Source: JAWKHR01 sp041394725 (GTDB lineage Bacteria > Acidobacteriota > Vicinamibacteria > Vicinamibacterales > SCN-69-37). From it: DNA of 64,000 nt. The stretch lies in the NCBI GenBank assembly GCA_041394725.1, contig JAWKHR010000017.1:62001-126000 (forward strand). The letters are read 5' to 3'. The position numbers were made by a program, and so were the translations under genes. The notes under the pieces were generated by a model, which was not told the origin of the DNA, did no database searches, and worked only from the letters and a program-made list of their open reading frames with translations. How positions within the stretch are numbered: the stretch's first letter is position 1; every line of letters begins with the position of its first letter. Below, piece by piece: positions 16,077-27,525 of the stretch.

Positions 16077-18974
16077 ATGGCCGCCACCGAGCCCGCCGAC
16101 TCGTCGCCGCAAACGCCTGATTCCGCGAGAATTACCATCGCGGACCGGCTGCAGGCCGCCTCCGGCGTGGTGGCCGTCTTCGTGGTGCTCGCGGGCGCCG
16201 GCGTGCTGGCGGGCTGGATCTTCCGCATCCCGGCCCTGACCACGGTCTTCCCGCGGTTCGCGGCGATGAAACCCAACACGGCGCTCGCGCTGCTGCTCTC
16301 GGGCGCCGCGCTGTGGCTGTACCAGTTTCCCGGACTGGCGCGCTGGCGCACGGTCCTGCTCACGACCTGCGCGGCGGCGGCCGCCCTCATCGGGACCGCG
16401 ACCTGTTTCGAGATCCTGGCCGACGTCAACCTGCACATCGACGACCTGCTGTTCCGATCGACCGACGCGGTGGTCACCGGCTCGACGCGCATGGCGCTCT
16501 CGACCGCGGCCTCGCTGCTGCTGGTCAACGCCGCCCTGCTCCTGTCCGATCGGACCGACCGGCTGGCCGTGCCGCACCTGATGGTCGGGCTCTCGGCCGT
16601 GCTGTCGGGACTGAGCCTGGTGGGGGCGATCTTCAGCCAGTCGATGCTGACCGGGGCGGCGCTCGTGCCGGCGACGGCGGTCGCCGACTACACGAACATG
16701 GCGACGCACACGTCGCTCGCCATCCTCCTGCTCTGCGCCGGCTTCGTGCTCGCGCACCCGTCGAGCTCGGTGATGACGATCGTCGCCGACGAGGGCCCGG
16801 CGGGGTTCGTGGTGCGGCGGCTGCTGCCGCCGGTGTTCCTGCTGCCGGTGCTGCTCGGCTGGATCTGGTGGCAGGGCGTGGCGCGGAGCTACTACGACGT
16901 CGCCTACGCGATGACGCTGTTCGTCTCGTCGGCCATCGGCGCGCTCGGGCTGGTCGTCTGGCTGGCGGGCCACCTGGTCCGGGGCCTCGAGCACCAGCGC
17001 GTCCAGGCGGAGGCCGGTCGGCGCCAGAGCGAGGAACGGCTGCGCCGCGCGGTCAGCGACGCGCCCGTGCCGATCATCATCCACGACGAGTCGGACCAGA
17101 TCCTGCACATGAGCCAGGGCTGGCAGGACCTCTCCGGCTACTCGATGCGCGACGTCACGACGGTCTCGCAGTGGATCACGCTCGCGCAGCAGGCCACGCG
17201 CGCGCAGGCGCAGGCCTACGTGCAGCGGCTGCGCGGCGCGACCGAGACGGTGCACGGCACCGAGACGCCGATCGTCACCCGGCAGGGCCACACGCGCTAC
17301 TGGGAGTTCACGACGACGCCCCTCGGCCGCCTCGGCGACGGCCAGCCGACGTACCTCACGATGGCCCTCGACATCACCGAGCGCCGCGAATCGGAGGCGC
17401 AGTTGCGGCTCCTCAACGAGGAGCTGGAGGCCCGCATCGACGAGCGGACCGGCGAGCTGACGCGCGCCAACGAGTCGCTCCAGCGGCAGTCCGAGCAGCT
17501 CCGCGAGCAGGCCGCGCTGCTCGACCTGGCGAGCGACGGCATCATCGTCCGCGACCTGGCCGGCACGGTGGTCTACTGGAGCGCCGGCGCGGCGGCGATG
17601 TTCGGGTACCGGCGCGACGAGGCGCTCGGCCAGGACTGTCACGACCTGCTCCGGAGCGAGTTCCCGGGCGCGCGGGACGCGATCGACGCGCAGGTGCTCA
17701 CCGAGGGGCACTGGGAAGGCGAGGTCGTCGTCACGCGCCAGGACGGATCGCGGATCACGGTCGAGAGCCGCTGGACGCTGACGCGCACCGCGCGCGGCGA
17801 GCCGCAGGGCTTCCTCGAGATCACGCGCGACGTCACCGCGCGCAAGATGGCGGCCGAGTCGCTGCGCGAGAGCGAGCTCCGGTTCCGCGCGGTGGCCGAG
17901 ACGGCGACTGTCGGCGTGGTCATGGCCGACGAGGCCGGGCTGATCCGCTACTGGAACCCCGGCGCCGAGGCGATGTTCGGCTGGCTGGAGGACGACGCGC
18001 TGGGGCGCCCGCTGACGCTGATCATGCCCGATCGGATGCGCGCCGCGCACGAAGCCGGGCTGCGCCGCTACCTCGAGACGCGCGAGCCGCGCATCCTCGG
18101 CCGCACGCTCGAGATGGCGGGCCTCCGGTCGGACGGCACCGAGTTCCCGATCGAGATCTCGATCTCGTCGTGGCGCACGTCGAAGGGCGTCTTCTTCTCC
18201 GCGTTCCTCCGCGACATCACGCTCCGCCGGGACGCCGAGCAGGTGCTGCGGGCGCAGGCCGAGGAGCTCGCCCGGTCGAACCAGGAGCTGGAGCAGTTCG
18301 CCTACGTCGCGTCGCACGACCTGCAGGAGCCGCTGCGGATGGTCTCCAACTACACCCAGCTGCTCGCCAGCCGCTACCGCGAGCGGCTCGACGGCGACGC
18401 GCTGGAGTTCATCGACTTCGCGGTGGACGGCGCGAAGCGCATGCAGATGCTCATCCACGACCTGCTGCAGTACGCCCGCGTCGGCACCCGCGGCAAGGAG
18501 TTCCGCGAGACGTCCACCGAGCAGATCGTGCGCGACACGGTCCAGAACCTGGCCGGGGTCGTCGAGGAGACGGGCGCGCGGATCCGGGTCGGACCGCTGC
18601 CGACCGTGCGCGGCGACCAGTCGCAGCTCGCGCAGGTGTTCCAGAACCTCATCGGCAACGCGCTGAAGTTCCGCCGGTCCGACGCGCCGCCGGTCGTGGA
18701 CGTCTCGGCCGAGGAGGAGGACGGCGCGTGGGTCTTCCGCGTCGCCGACAACGGCATCGGGATCGACCAGAAGTACTTCGACCGGATCTTCCAGATGTTC
18801 CAGCGGCTGCACGGCCGCGAGCAGTACGAGGGCACCGGCATCGGCCTGGCGCTCTGCAAGAAGATCGTCGAGCGGCACGGCGGCCGCATCACGGTGTCGT
18901 CGGAGCCCGGCCGGGGCACGACGTTCGCCTTCACGATTCCGGCCGCCCCCACGCCCGCCGCGCGGGTATCCTGA
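16077..18974 (+). CDS. Membrane-bound multi-PAS sensor histidine kinase
   Basis: 965 residues. About eight transmembrane helices in the first 315 residues form an unclassified membrane sensor. Three PAS domains follow, starting near 329, 482 and 604; a coiled coil (about 440-480) separates the first two. Then the HisKA domain with phospho-acceptor His747 in VASHDLQEPLRMVSNYTQLL and a HATPase with QNLIGNALKF, DNGIGI and GTGIGLAL. The kinase core is of the type paired with Rcp1-like receivers, and such a receiver begins 19 nt after its stop. ATG 16077 is chosen because the frame upstream is low-complexity; an in-frame ATG exists at 15942. Signal unknown. Confidence 0.9.
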   Translation: MAATEPADSSPQTPDSARITIADRLQAASGVVAVFVVLAGAGVLAGWIFRIPALTTVFPRFAAMKPNTALALLLSGAALWLYQFPGLARWRTVLLTTCAAAAALIGTATCFEILADVNLHIDDLLFRSTDAVVTGSTRMALSTAASLLLVNAALLLSDRTDRLAVPHLMVGLSAVLSGLSLVGAIFSQSMLTGAALVPATAVADYTNMATHTSLAILLLCAGFVLAHPSSSVMTIVADEGPAGFVVRRLLPPVFLLPVLLGWIWWQGVARSYYDVAYAMTLFVSSAIGALGLVVWLAGHLVRGLEHQRVQAEAGRRQSEERLRRAVSDAPVPIIIHDESDQILHMSQGWQDLSGYSMRDVTTVSQWITLAQQATRAQAQAYVQRLRGATETVHGTETPIVTRQGHTRYWEFTTTPLGRLGDGQPTYLTMALDITERRESEAQLRLLNEELEARIDERTGELTRANESLQRQSEQLREQAALLDLASDGIIVRDLAGTVVYWSAGAAAMFGYRRDEALGQDCHDLLRSEFPGARDAIDAQVLTEGHWEGEVVVTRQDGSRITVESRWTLTRTARGEPQGFLEITRDVTARKMAAESLRESELRFRAVAETATVGVVMADEAGLIRYWNPGAEAMFGWLEDDALGRPLTLIMPDRMRAAHEAGLRRYLETREPRILGRTLEMAGLRSDGTEFPIEISISSWRTSKGVFFSAFLRDITLRRDAEQVLRAQAEELARSNQELEQFAYVASHDLQEPLRMVSNYTQLLASRYRERLDGDALEFIDFAVDGAKRMQMLIHDLLQYARVGTRGKEFRETSTEQIVRDTVQNLAGVVEETGARIRVGPLPTVRGDQSQLAQVFQNLIGNALKFRRSDAPPVVDVSAEEEDGAWVFRVADNGIGIDQKYFDRIFQMFQRLHGREQYEGTGIGLALCKKIVERHGGRITVSSEPGRGTTFAFTIPAAPTPAARVS

Positions 18975-18993
18975 GCGAAGGGGAACCGACCGC

Positions 18994-19425
18994 ATGAAGC
19001 CGATCGACATCCTGCTGGTGGAGGACAACCCGGGCGACGCCCGGCTCACCCGCGAGGCGCTCGCGATGAGCAAGGTCCGGAACCAGATCCACCACGTCCG
19101 CGACGGGGAGGAGTGCATCGCCTTCCTCCGGCGCGAGCCGCCGTTCCAGGCCGCGCCGCAGCCGGACCTCATCCTGCTCGACCTGAACCTGCCGCGCCTC
19201 GACGGCCGCGAGGTCCTCGAGAACATCAAGAACGACCCCCGGCTGGTGCACATTCCCGTCGTCATCCTGACCTCCTCGCAGGCCGAGGAGGACATCCTGC
19301 GCAGTTACCGGCTCCACGCCAACTGCTTCATCACGAAACCGGTGGACCTCGAGCAGCTCACCAAGGTCGTGCAGGGCATCGAGCAGTTCTGGTTCACCCT
19401 GGTGCGGCTGCCGTCCGAGGCCTGA
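18994..19425 (+). CDS. Rcp1-type stand-alone response regulator
   Basis: 143 residues, a lone receiver domain. The acidic pocket is ED (residues 10-11), the phospho-acceptor Asp63 in LLDLNLPRLDG, Thr93 and Lys115 in ITKPVD. The extended alpha4-beta5 region and the ending VVQGIEQFWFTLVRLP are typical of the receivers paired with phytochrome-like kinases. It has no output domain, so it passes phosphate or acts by protein contact. It lies directly after the histidine kinase and 2 nt before the receiver-GGDEF gene. Confidence 0.93.
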   Translation: MKPIDILLVEDNPGDARLTREALAMSKVRNQIHHVRDGEECIAFLRREPPFQAAPQPDLILLDLNLPRLDGREVLENIKNDPRLVHIPVVILTSSQAEEDILRSYRLHANCFITKPVDLEQLTKVVQGIEQFWFTLVRLPSEA

Positions 19426-19427
19426 TC

Positions 19428-20336
19428 GTGCGCGCCGACGTCATTCACGTGCTCCTCGTCGAGGACAACCCGGGCGACGCCCGCCTCGTCGTGGAGATGC
19501 TCCGCGAGCCGGACTCCAACGACTTCGTGCTGACCCACGTCACCACGGTCGCCGAGGCCGTGGCCCAGCTCTCGAAGGCCGCCGCGGACGTGGACGTCGT
19601 GCTGCTCGACATGAACCTGCCCGACGAATCGGGCCTGGCCACGGTCGAGCGCGTCGCCGCGCACGCCGGGCGGTCCAGCATCGTCGTGATGACGGGCGCG
19701 AGCGACGAGGAGCGCGGCCTCGCCGCCGTCCAGCAGGGCGCCCAGGACTATCTCGTCAAGGGCCAGGTGGACGGCCGATCGCTCCGCCGCGCGCTCCGCT
19801 TCGCCATCGAGCGCCACAGCGTCCGCATCGAACTCGAGAACCTCACGCTCAAGGACGACCTGACCGGCCTCAACAACCGGCGCGGTTTCCTCATCCTCGG
19901 CGAGCAGATGGTCAAGGTCGCGCGTCGCCAGCGATCCGGCTTCCTGCTCCTGTTCCTCGACCTCGACGGCCTGAAGACGATCAACGACACCTTCGGGCAC
20001 TCCGAGGGCAACCGCGCGCTCGTCGAGGCCGCCGACGTGCTCCGCTCGTGCTTCCGCCAGAGCGACCTGGTCGCGCGCCTCGGCGGCGACGAGTTCGCCG
20101 CCATCACGCTCGACCCGTCCGAGACGAGCGACGCCGCCGTCCGGCACCGCCTGAACGAGGCGCTCCGCGCGGTCAACGACAAGCCCGACCGCGCCTACCG
20201 GCTCGGCTTCAGCGTCGGCATCCAGTCCTGCGTCCCCGACGGCACCCCGCTCGAGGCCCTGCTCCACCAGGCCGACGCGCTGATGTACGAGCAGAAGAAG
20301 CACCGGCGCGAACGCGGTATCGAGAACGTCCCCTGA
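19428..20336 (+). CDS. Response regulator with GGDEF diguanylate cyclase output
   Basis: 302 residues, GTG start 2 nt after the preceding stop. Receiver domain 1-118 with phospho-acceptor Asp61 and Lys111; a helical linker; GGDEF domain from about 140 with an intact active site GGDEF (219-223) and an inhibitory I-site RQSD (210-213) exactly five residues before it. It should make cyclic-di-GMP from GTP when phosphorylated and be product-inhibited. With the kinase and Rcp1-like receiver it forms a three-gene pathway linking a membrane signal to cyclic-di-GMP. Confidence 0.94.
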   Translation: MRADVIHVLLVEDNPGDARLVVEMLREPDSNDFVLTHVTTVAEAVAQLSKAAADVDVVLLDMNLPDESGLATVERVAAHAGRSSIVVMTGASDEERGLAAVQQGAQDYLVKGQVDGRSLRRALRFAIERHSVRIELENLTLKDDLTGLNNRRGFLILGEQMVKVARRQRSGFLLLFLDLDGLKTINDTFGHSEGNRALVEAADVLRSCFRQSDLVARLGGDEFAAITLDPSETSDAAVRHRLNEALRAVNDKPDRAYRLGFSVGIQSCVPDGTPLEALLHQADALMYEQKKHRRERGIENVP

Positions 20337-20393
20337 CACGCGCGGAGAGGCGTCGCTGACGCCCGCGGAGAGGCCACGCGACCCCGCGCCCGC

Positions 20394-20433
20394 TTGACAC
20401 CCTCGCCCCGCGTTCCTATAGTCTTTCGATAGG
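20394..20433 (+). promoter_or_regulatory. Consensus promoter with overlapping inverted repeat before padR
   Basis: A perfect TTGACA (20394-20399), a 17-nt spacer and TATAGT (20417-20422). The -10 lies inside the imperfect inverted repeat CTATAGTCTTTCGATAG (20416-20432), a plausible operator for autoregulation by the PadR protein encoded 8 nt downstream. The promoter is seen directly; the operator role is inferred. Confidence 0.75.
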
Positions 20434-20440
20434 ACCCGCG

Positions 20441-20767
20441 ATGGCACGCATGGACCTCCTCCAGGGCACGCTCGACGTGCTGATCCTCAAGGCCGTGGCC
20501 CTCGAGCGGCACCACGGCCTGGGCATCGCCCGCCGCGTCGAGCAGATCACGGGCGGCACGTTCGACGTCAAGCCCGGCTCCCTCTTCCCCGCCCTGCACC
20601 GGCTCGAGGAGAAGGGCTGGCTGTCGTCGGAGTGGGGCGAGTCGGAGAACCGCCGGCGCGCGAAGTACTACGCCCTCACGGCTGCCGGCCGCCGCCAGCT
20701 GAAGGAAGAGACGCAGAGCTGGGAACGCCTCGTCCTCGCCATGGGCAAGGCGCTCAGCGCCAGCTGA
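20441..20767 (+). CDS. PadR family transcriptional regulator
   Basis: 108 residues, the short PadR class. Winged helix-turn-helix: LLQGTLDVLILKAVALERHHGLGIARRVEQ is the canonical opening, KPGSLFPALHRLEEKGWL the recognition helix and start of the wing, RRAKYYALTAAGRRQL the wing end, and a short C-terminal dimerisation helix. In Acidobacteria such genes usually sit next to ADOP permeases; here the nearest is 15.6 kb away and on the other strand, so the target is unclear. A strong promoter with an internal inverted repeat suggests autoregulation. Confidence 0.93.
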   Translation: MARMDLLQGTLDVLILKAVALERHHGLGIARRVEQITGGTFDVKPGSLFPALHRLEEKGWLSSEWGESENRRRAKYYALTAAGRRQLKEETQSWERLVLAMGKALSAS

Positions 20768-20777
20768 GCCCCCGCGC

Positions 20778-21554
20778 CTAGCCGACGCGGACGGCCAGCA
20801 TCGACACCGATCCGCCGTCGATCCCGTCCACCGGGAACGTCACTGCATCGTCGCGCTGGCGCGTCGCGATCACGTAGAGCAACGGCAGGTAGTGGTCCGG
20901 AGTGGGAATGGCGAGGCGCGCGTCCGGCCCGAGCGCGTCGTAGTCCACGAGCGGCGCCTGGTCGCCGGCCATCAGCAGGTCGCGCGCGTCCTGCTCGAAC
21001 CGCAGCGCCCACGTGTAGGGCTCCGCGCCCTCCCGCCCCCACGCGTACGCGTGCAGGTTGTGCACCAGGTTGCCGGATCCGACGATGAGCACGCCCTCGT
21101 CGCGGAGCGGCGCGAGGCGGCGGCCGATCTCGTAGTGGTACGACGCCGGCTCGCGCTGGTCGATGCTGAGCTGGACGATGGGCACGTCGGCCGCCGGGAA
21201 CACGTGCATGAGGACCGACCACGCGCCGTGGTCGAGCCCCCAGCGGTCGTCGAGCGCCACCGGCACCGGCGCGAGCATCTCCCGCACCCGGGCAGCCAGG
21301 ACGGGATCCCCGGGCGCCGGGTAGCGCACCTCGTACAACTCGCGCGGGAACCCGCCGAAGTCGTGGATCGTGCGTGGGGCCGTGGACACGGTGACCCCGG
21401 TCTCGGGCACGAACCAGTGGGCCGAGATGCACAGCACGGCCCGCGGCCGGGGCAGCGACGCGCCGAGCGCCGACCAGGCGTGCGTGTACTCGTTGTGGCG
21501 CACGGCGTTCATCGGATTGCCGTGCCCGAAGAAGATCGCGGGGAGGCGCGACAC
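20778..21554 (-). CDS. ygiD: Extradiol dioxygenase of the YgiD / 4,5-DOPA type
   Basis: 258 residues. Class III extradiol ring-cleavage fold. Metal-binding histidines are recognisable in FFGHGNPMNA (N terminus), ISAHWF and GNLVHNL, with the final TPDHYLPLLY motif also conserved. E. coli YgiD is a zinc-containing 4,5-DOPA dioxygenase that oxygenates aromatic diols. The bacterial physiological substrate is uncertain. It follows the DUF4395 gene by 9 nt on the same strand and converges with padR 10 bp away. Confidence 0.9.
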   Translation of the reverse strand: MSRLPAIFFGHGNPMNAVRHNEYTHAWSALGASLPRPRAVLCISAHWFVPETGVTVSTAPRTIHDFGGFPRELYEVRYPAPGDPVLAARVREMLAPVPVALDDRWGLDHGAWSVLMHVFPAADVPIVQLSIDQREPASYHYEIGRRLAPLRDEGVLIVGSGNLVHNLHAYAWGREGAEPYTWALRFEQDARDLLMAGDQAPLVDYDALGPDARLAIPTPDHYLPLLYVIATRQRDDAVTFPVDGIDGGSVSMLAVRVG

Positions 21555-21563
21555 GCGCCGAGC

Positions 21564-22073
21564 TTACAGGTCCGGACGCCGTTCGCCAAGCGCGACGCCG
21601 GTCGGGCGCCATCCGGACACGCGCCCGTACACCCACGAAGGAATGCAGAATCCCGTCGCGACCTGAACCGACGCGATGGCGACGAACACGAGACCGAGCG
21701 CCCGGCCCGCGGTCACGGCGCCGGCCGCCAGGCAGGCGCCGGTCGCGGTCAGCCACACCGTGGCGACCACGCACGCGCTCCGGCGCGGGGCGCCGTACTC
21801 CGGAATCGGCGCGGATCCCCGCCACGGGCGGATCACCCGCATGTAGAGGACGTCGAAGGGATGGCGCGGCAGCACGGCGCCGAGCGCCGCGAACGGCGCC
21901 AGCGCCCAGATCACCAAAGCCGACGCCTGCCAGAGTCCCACGACGGTCCAGGCCGCGCAGACGAACGGCGCCAGCCGCAGCCAGTAGACGATGTCGCTGA
22001 TGGCTTCGTCGGAGAGACCGACGAACCCCTGCATCTCCACCCGCGCCCGCATCTCGCACGTCACCCTCGGCAT
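21564..22073 (-). CDS. DUF4395-like integral membrane protein
   Basis: 169 residues with four predicted transmembrane helices (about 34-50, 52-70, 100-120, 122-142). The spacing HPFDVLYMRVIRPWRG between the helix pairs and the ending ATGFCIPSWVYGR, with its Cys in the FC(I/L)xxxxYG motif, resemble the DUF4395 family. Function unknown; homologues are often linked to thiol-disulphide proteins through the conserved Cys. The start at 22073 follows a strong GGGGAGGGGG sequence. Immediately upstream lies the triple 32-bp repeat. Likely co-transcribed with ygiD. Confidence 0.65.
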   Translation of the reverse strand: MPRVTCEMRARVEMQGFVGLSDEAISDIVYWLRLAPFVCAAWTVVGLWQASALVIWALAPFAALGAVLPRHPFDVLYMRVIRPWRGSAPIPEYGAPRRSACVVATVWLTATGACLAAGAVTAGRALGLVFVAIASVQVATGFCIPSWVYGRVSGWRPTGVALGERRPDL

Positions 22074-22090
22074 GGTCCCCCTCCCCACCC

Positions 22091-22214
22091 GGGTTAACGG
22101 CGGACGGGACGAAAACCCGCCAAGGCGTCAGGCGGACGGGACGAAAACCCGCCAAGGCGTCAGGCGGACGGGACGAAAACCCGCCAAGGCGTCAGGCGGA
22201 CACCCGCCAGGGCG

Positions 22215-22219
<5 letters not shown>
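22091..22219 (+). repeat. 32-bp tandem repeat (three copies plus a deleted fourth) with internal dyad
   Basis: Identical copies at 22099-22130, 22131-22162 and 22163-22194, then a copy with an internal deletion at 22195-22219 that runs into the stop codon of the kinase gene. Each unit holds the dyad GGCGG.(acgggacgaaaa).CCCGCC. The first copy is preceded by GGGTTAACG. A single related copy, also preceded by GGGTTAACG, lies at 29491-29521. Both positions are just upstream of a minus-strand start codon. Confidence 0.92.
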
Positions 22220-25168
<2,949 letters not shown>

Positions 25169-25172
<4 letters not shown>

Positions 25173-25726
25173 GCGGGTCGGGATCCCAGCGCCTGGCGGA
25201 GCCAGGCGCGTGCCTTGAGCCATTCCCGCTGCGCCGTGCGCAGCGAGATGCCGAGCGCCTCGGCCGTCTCGGCCTCGGACAACCCGGCGAAATAACGGCA
25301 CTCGACGACCCGCACCTGTCGCGGGTCCACGGCGGCGAGCCGCGTCAGAGCGCGGTCGAGATCGAGCAGCTGCTCGGCGTCGTCGGCCACGCCGAGCGCA
25401 TCCACATCCACGTCGGCGCGCTGCAGGTCCCCGCCGCGCTTGAGCCGCAGCCGTTCGCGGGCATGGTCGATCAGGATCTGGCGCATCGCGGTGGCGGACA
25501 CGGCCATGAAGTGGCCGCGGTCCTTCCAGTCCGCGCGCGTCTGGTCCACCAGCCGCAGGTACGCCTCGTGGACGAGCGCGGTCGTGTCGAGCGTGTCACC
25601 GGCGCGCAGGCGACGGCGCTGCGAACGCGCGGCCCTCCGGAGGTCCTGGTAGACGAGCGGCAACAGCCGATCGAAGGCCTCGGGCCGGCCCTCGCGGTGG
25701 GCGTGCAGCAGCTCGGTGACGTCCAC
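25169..25726 (-). CDS. RNA polymerase sigma-70 factor, ECF-like (kinase-linked)
   Basis: 185 residues. Region 2: DTTALVHEAYLRLVDQ and GHFMAVSATAMRQILIDHARE; region 4: YFAGLSEAETAEALGISLRTAQREWLKARAWLRQ, a typical helix-turn-helix. Same ECF-like group as the protein at 2514-3095 (TTALVHEAYL matches PTALVHEAYL). It is the first gene of the two-gene unit with the propeller kinase and overlaps it by 4 nt. Start at 25726 begins directly with the family pattern MDVTELLHAHREG. The MaoC gene ends 11 nt downstream of... its start on the same strand, so it may be read from a promoter inside the MaoC gene. Confidence 0.92.
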
Positions 25727-25736
25727 GCGCCACAGA

Positions 25737-26144
25737 CTACTCCGACTCGGGCCTGGCGGTGTAGCACCAGGCCTCGCCCTCGAGCACGACCTCGCCCGTC
25801 TGCCGCGTCACCCTGACGGCAAGCCCGGTCACCGGCTTCGTCGCGTGCACGGACGTCACGGTCACCTCCGCCGTAATCGTGTCGCCGATGTACACCGGCG
25901 CGGTGAACTTGAACTGCTGGCTGATGAACACCGACCCCGGGCCCGGCAGGTCCATCGCGACGATGGCGTGCAGCAGGCCGGTCGTCAGACCGCCCTGCAC
26001 GAGCAGGTGGCGGAACCGCGTGCGGGCCGTGAAGGCCTCGTCGTAGTGCAGCGGGTTCCGGTCGCCGGTGATCTCGGTGTAGCGCTCCACGTGTTCGCGC
26101 GTCAGCGTCTGGCTTCGCGACGCGGTCTGGCCGACGGAAGGCAT
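25737..26144 (-). CDS. MaoC-like (R)-specific enoyl-CoA hydratase
   Basis: 135 residues, single hot-dog domain. The active-site signature is complete: TGDRNPLHYDEAFTARTRFRH, giving the Asp-His pair of the D-x(4)-H motif, followed by LVQGGLTTGLL. The core of PhaJ and related hydratases is matched. It hydrates trans-2-enoyl-CoA to (R)-3-hydroxyacyl-CoA, in fatty acid or polyhydroxyalkanoate metabolism. The start at 26144 has CAGGAG 6 nt upstream. Between it and the upstream flavoprotein lies a stretch of short tandem repeats. Confidence 0.92.
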   Translation of the reverse strand: MPSVGQTASRSQTLTREHVERYTEITGDRNPLHYDEAFTARTRFRHLLVQGGLTTGLLHAIVAMDLPGPGSVFISQQFKFTAPVYIGDTITAEVTVTSVHATKPVTGLAVRVTRQTGEVVLEGEAWCYTARPESE

Positions 26145-26164
26145 GGGATGCTCCTGAGAATCGT

Positions 26165-26318
26165 GAAATCTCGAAATCGACAATCGGACACCGCGCCAGG
26201 CCCCAATACGCCGAACGCCGAGCGCGAACGCCGAGCGCCCAACGCCGAGCGCCAACGTACCCACCAGTGCCCAGTGCCCAGTGCCCAGCGCCCAGCGCCC
26301 AGTGCCCAGTGCCCGATC
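26165..26318 (+). repeat. Short tandem repeats with 7-nt period
   Basis: From about 26270 to 26315 the heptamer CAGTGCC (variant CAGCGCC) is repeated about seven times. Before it, 26210-26260 holds repeats of a longer CGCCGAGCGC(G/C)AA word, and 26165-26185 holds AATC words 7-8 nt apart. Non-coding in both strands; lies between the MaoC start and the end of the flavoprotein gene. Confidence 0.85.
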
Positions 26319-27503
26319 CTACGTGGCCACCGCCGTCTCCAGGTCGGCCAGGTATCTCGCCTCGGCGGTCATGCCCTCGCTGAGCGCGCGATGGAGCGTC
26401 GCCAGGGTCCTGAGATCCGAGTCGAACGCGGCGATCGCGTCGGTCGCGTCGAACACCGGGCCGGCCAGCCGATCGCGCGTGTCCTGGTAGCCGTCCAGGG
26501 CGGCGTCGGTTCCCGTGATGATCGCCTGGGCGAGCAACTCGGCATCCCTCAGCGCATCGGTGATGCCATGCGCGGTGAGCGAGTCCTTGAAGTAGCCGGC
26601 GTCGCCGACCAGGGCCCAGCCGGGTCCCCAGGCCTGCCGCAGGCAGCTCGGCTCGCCGAGGAACCCGCGGACGCGCTCGGCCGGCGGCCGCCCGGCCATG
26701 TCGGCCGCGAGCTCCGGCGCGACGTGAGCGACGACCCTGCGGCACCCGGCTTCCAGCTGCCCCGCGAACACCTCGGAGAACCGCGATGCCGGCACGGACG
26801 CGAAGACACACGTGAGGCCGTCGTTCGTCGGGATCACGCCGGCGGCGGCGTCCGTCCGGTAGTACCAGTGGGTGCCATCGTCGGGCAGGCCGGCCCAGTA
26901 GCCGTAGGTGACGCCGGTCGCGTGCCGGCCGATGCGCCGGGCCCGCGCCGCGACGAGCCGGCCCACGGTCGATCGCCAGCCGTCCGCGCCGACGACGATG
27001 CCCGCACCGACGGTCCGAATGCCGCCTTCGCGGTCCTGGACGACCACGCCGGACACCCGTCCGTCGGGCCGCCGGACCAGCTCGACGACGCGCGGGCCGT
27101 GAAGGATCGTGGCGCCGGCCGCGCGGCCGGCATCGACGAGCGCCGTGTCGAGCACCGTCCGGCGCGGCGCGTAGAGCGCGTCCGCCCCGTACTTCGGCTT
27201 GATCGGCACCTCGACCGCATCGTCGCCGTAGTGGAACGTCGTGCGCGTGATGGCCGGCGTACCGGCGGCGCGGATGCGGTCGAGCACACCCCATCGCGCG
27301 AGCTGCGCCACCGCGCCGCGCATCAACGCGTGGGTGGAAAGCGTGTCGGCCCCGTACGGGCTGCGTTCGACGGCCAGCACGGAGAGCCCCGCGCGCGCGA
27401 GCAGCAGCGCGGTGGCGGCACCGGCGCATCGCGCGCCGACGATGACGGCGTCGTACGACGCGGCGGGAGGCGGAGGGATCGGCGATGAGAGACGAGCCGG
27501 CAT
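26319..27503 (-). CDS. FAD-dependent oxidoreductase (geranylgeranyl-reductase-like / aromatic hydroxylase superfamily)
   Basis: 394 residues. The N-terminal FAD dinucleotide-binding motif is VIVGARCAGAATALLLARAGLSVLAVER (GxRxxG form, with Arg between the glycines), a feature of the geranylgeranyl reductase/FixC-like branch. The second FAD motif is GWALVGDAGYFKD (GDA at the ribityl end), and the middle Asp motif GADGWRSTVGRLV is of the PHBH type. No substrate can be named. ATG 27503 directly precedes the FAD-binding strand; the frame extends to 27590 with unrelated sequence. It follows the monooxygenase gene by 22 nt, likely the same transcript. Confidence 0.85.
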   Translation of the reverse strand: MPARLSSPIPPPPAASYDAVIVGARCAGAATALLLARAGLSVLAVERSPYGADTLSTHALMRGAVAQLARWGVLDRIRAAGTPAITRTTFHYGDDAVEVPIKPKYGADALYAPRRTVLDTALVDAGRAAGATILHGPRVVELVRRPDGRVSGVVVQDREGGIRTVGAGIVVGADGWRSTVGRLVAARARRIGRHATGVTYGYWAGLPDDGTHWYYRTDAAAGVIPTNDGLTCVFASVPASRFSEVFAGQLEAGCRRVVAHVAPELAADMAGRPPAERVRGFLGEPSCLRQAWGPGWALVGDAGYFKDSLTAHGITDALRDAELLAQAIITGTDAALDGYQDTRDRLAGPVFDATDAIAAFDSDLRTLATLHRALSEGMTAEARYLADLETAVAT

Positions 27504-27525
27504 GGCGAAGGTCCTCGACGGAGGC

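Noticed and set aside
16313..18997. Alternative 894-codon plus-strand frame over the histidine kinase
   Set aside because: Out of frame with the kinase; the real frame carries all PAS, HisKA and ATPase motifs, this one carries none.
20778..22155. 495-codon minus-strand frame over ygiD and DUF4395
   Set aside because: Wrong frame relative to the dioxygenase metal motifs; the two separate frames carry them.
22099..22194. CRISPR-like array (repeats of 32 bp)
   Set aside because: The copies are contiguous with no spacers between them, and no cas genes are in the window.
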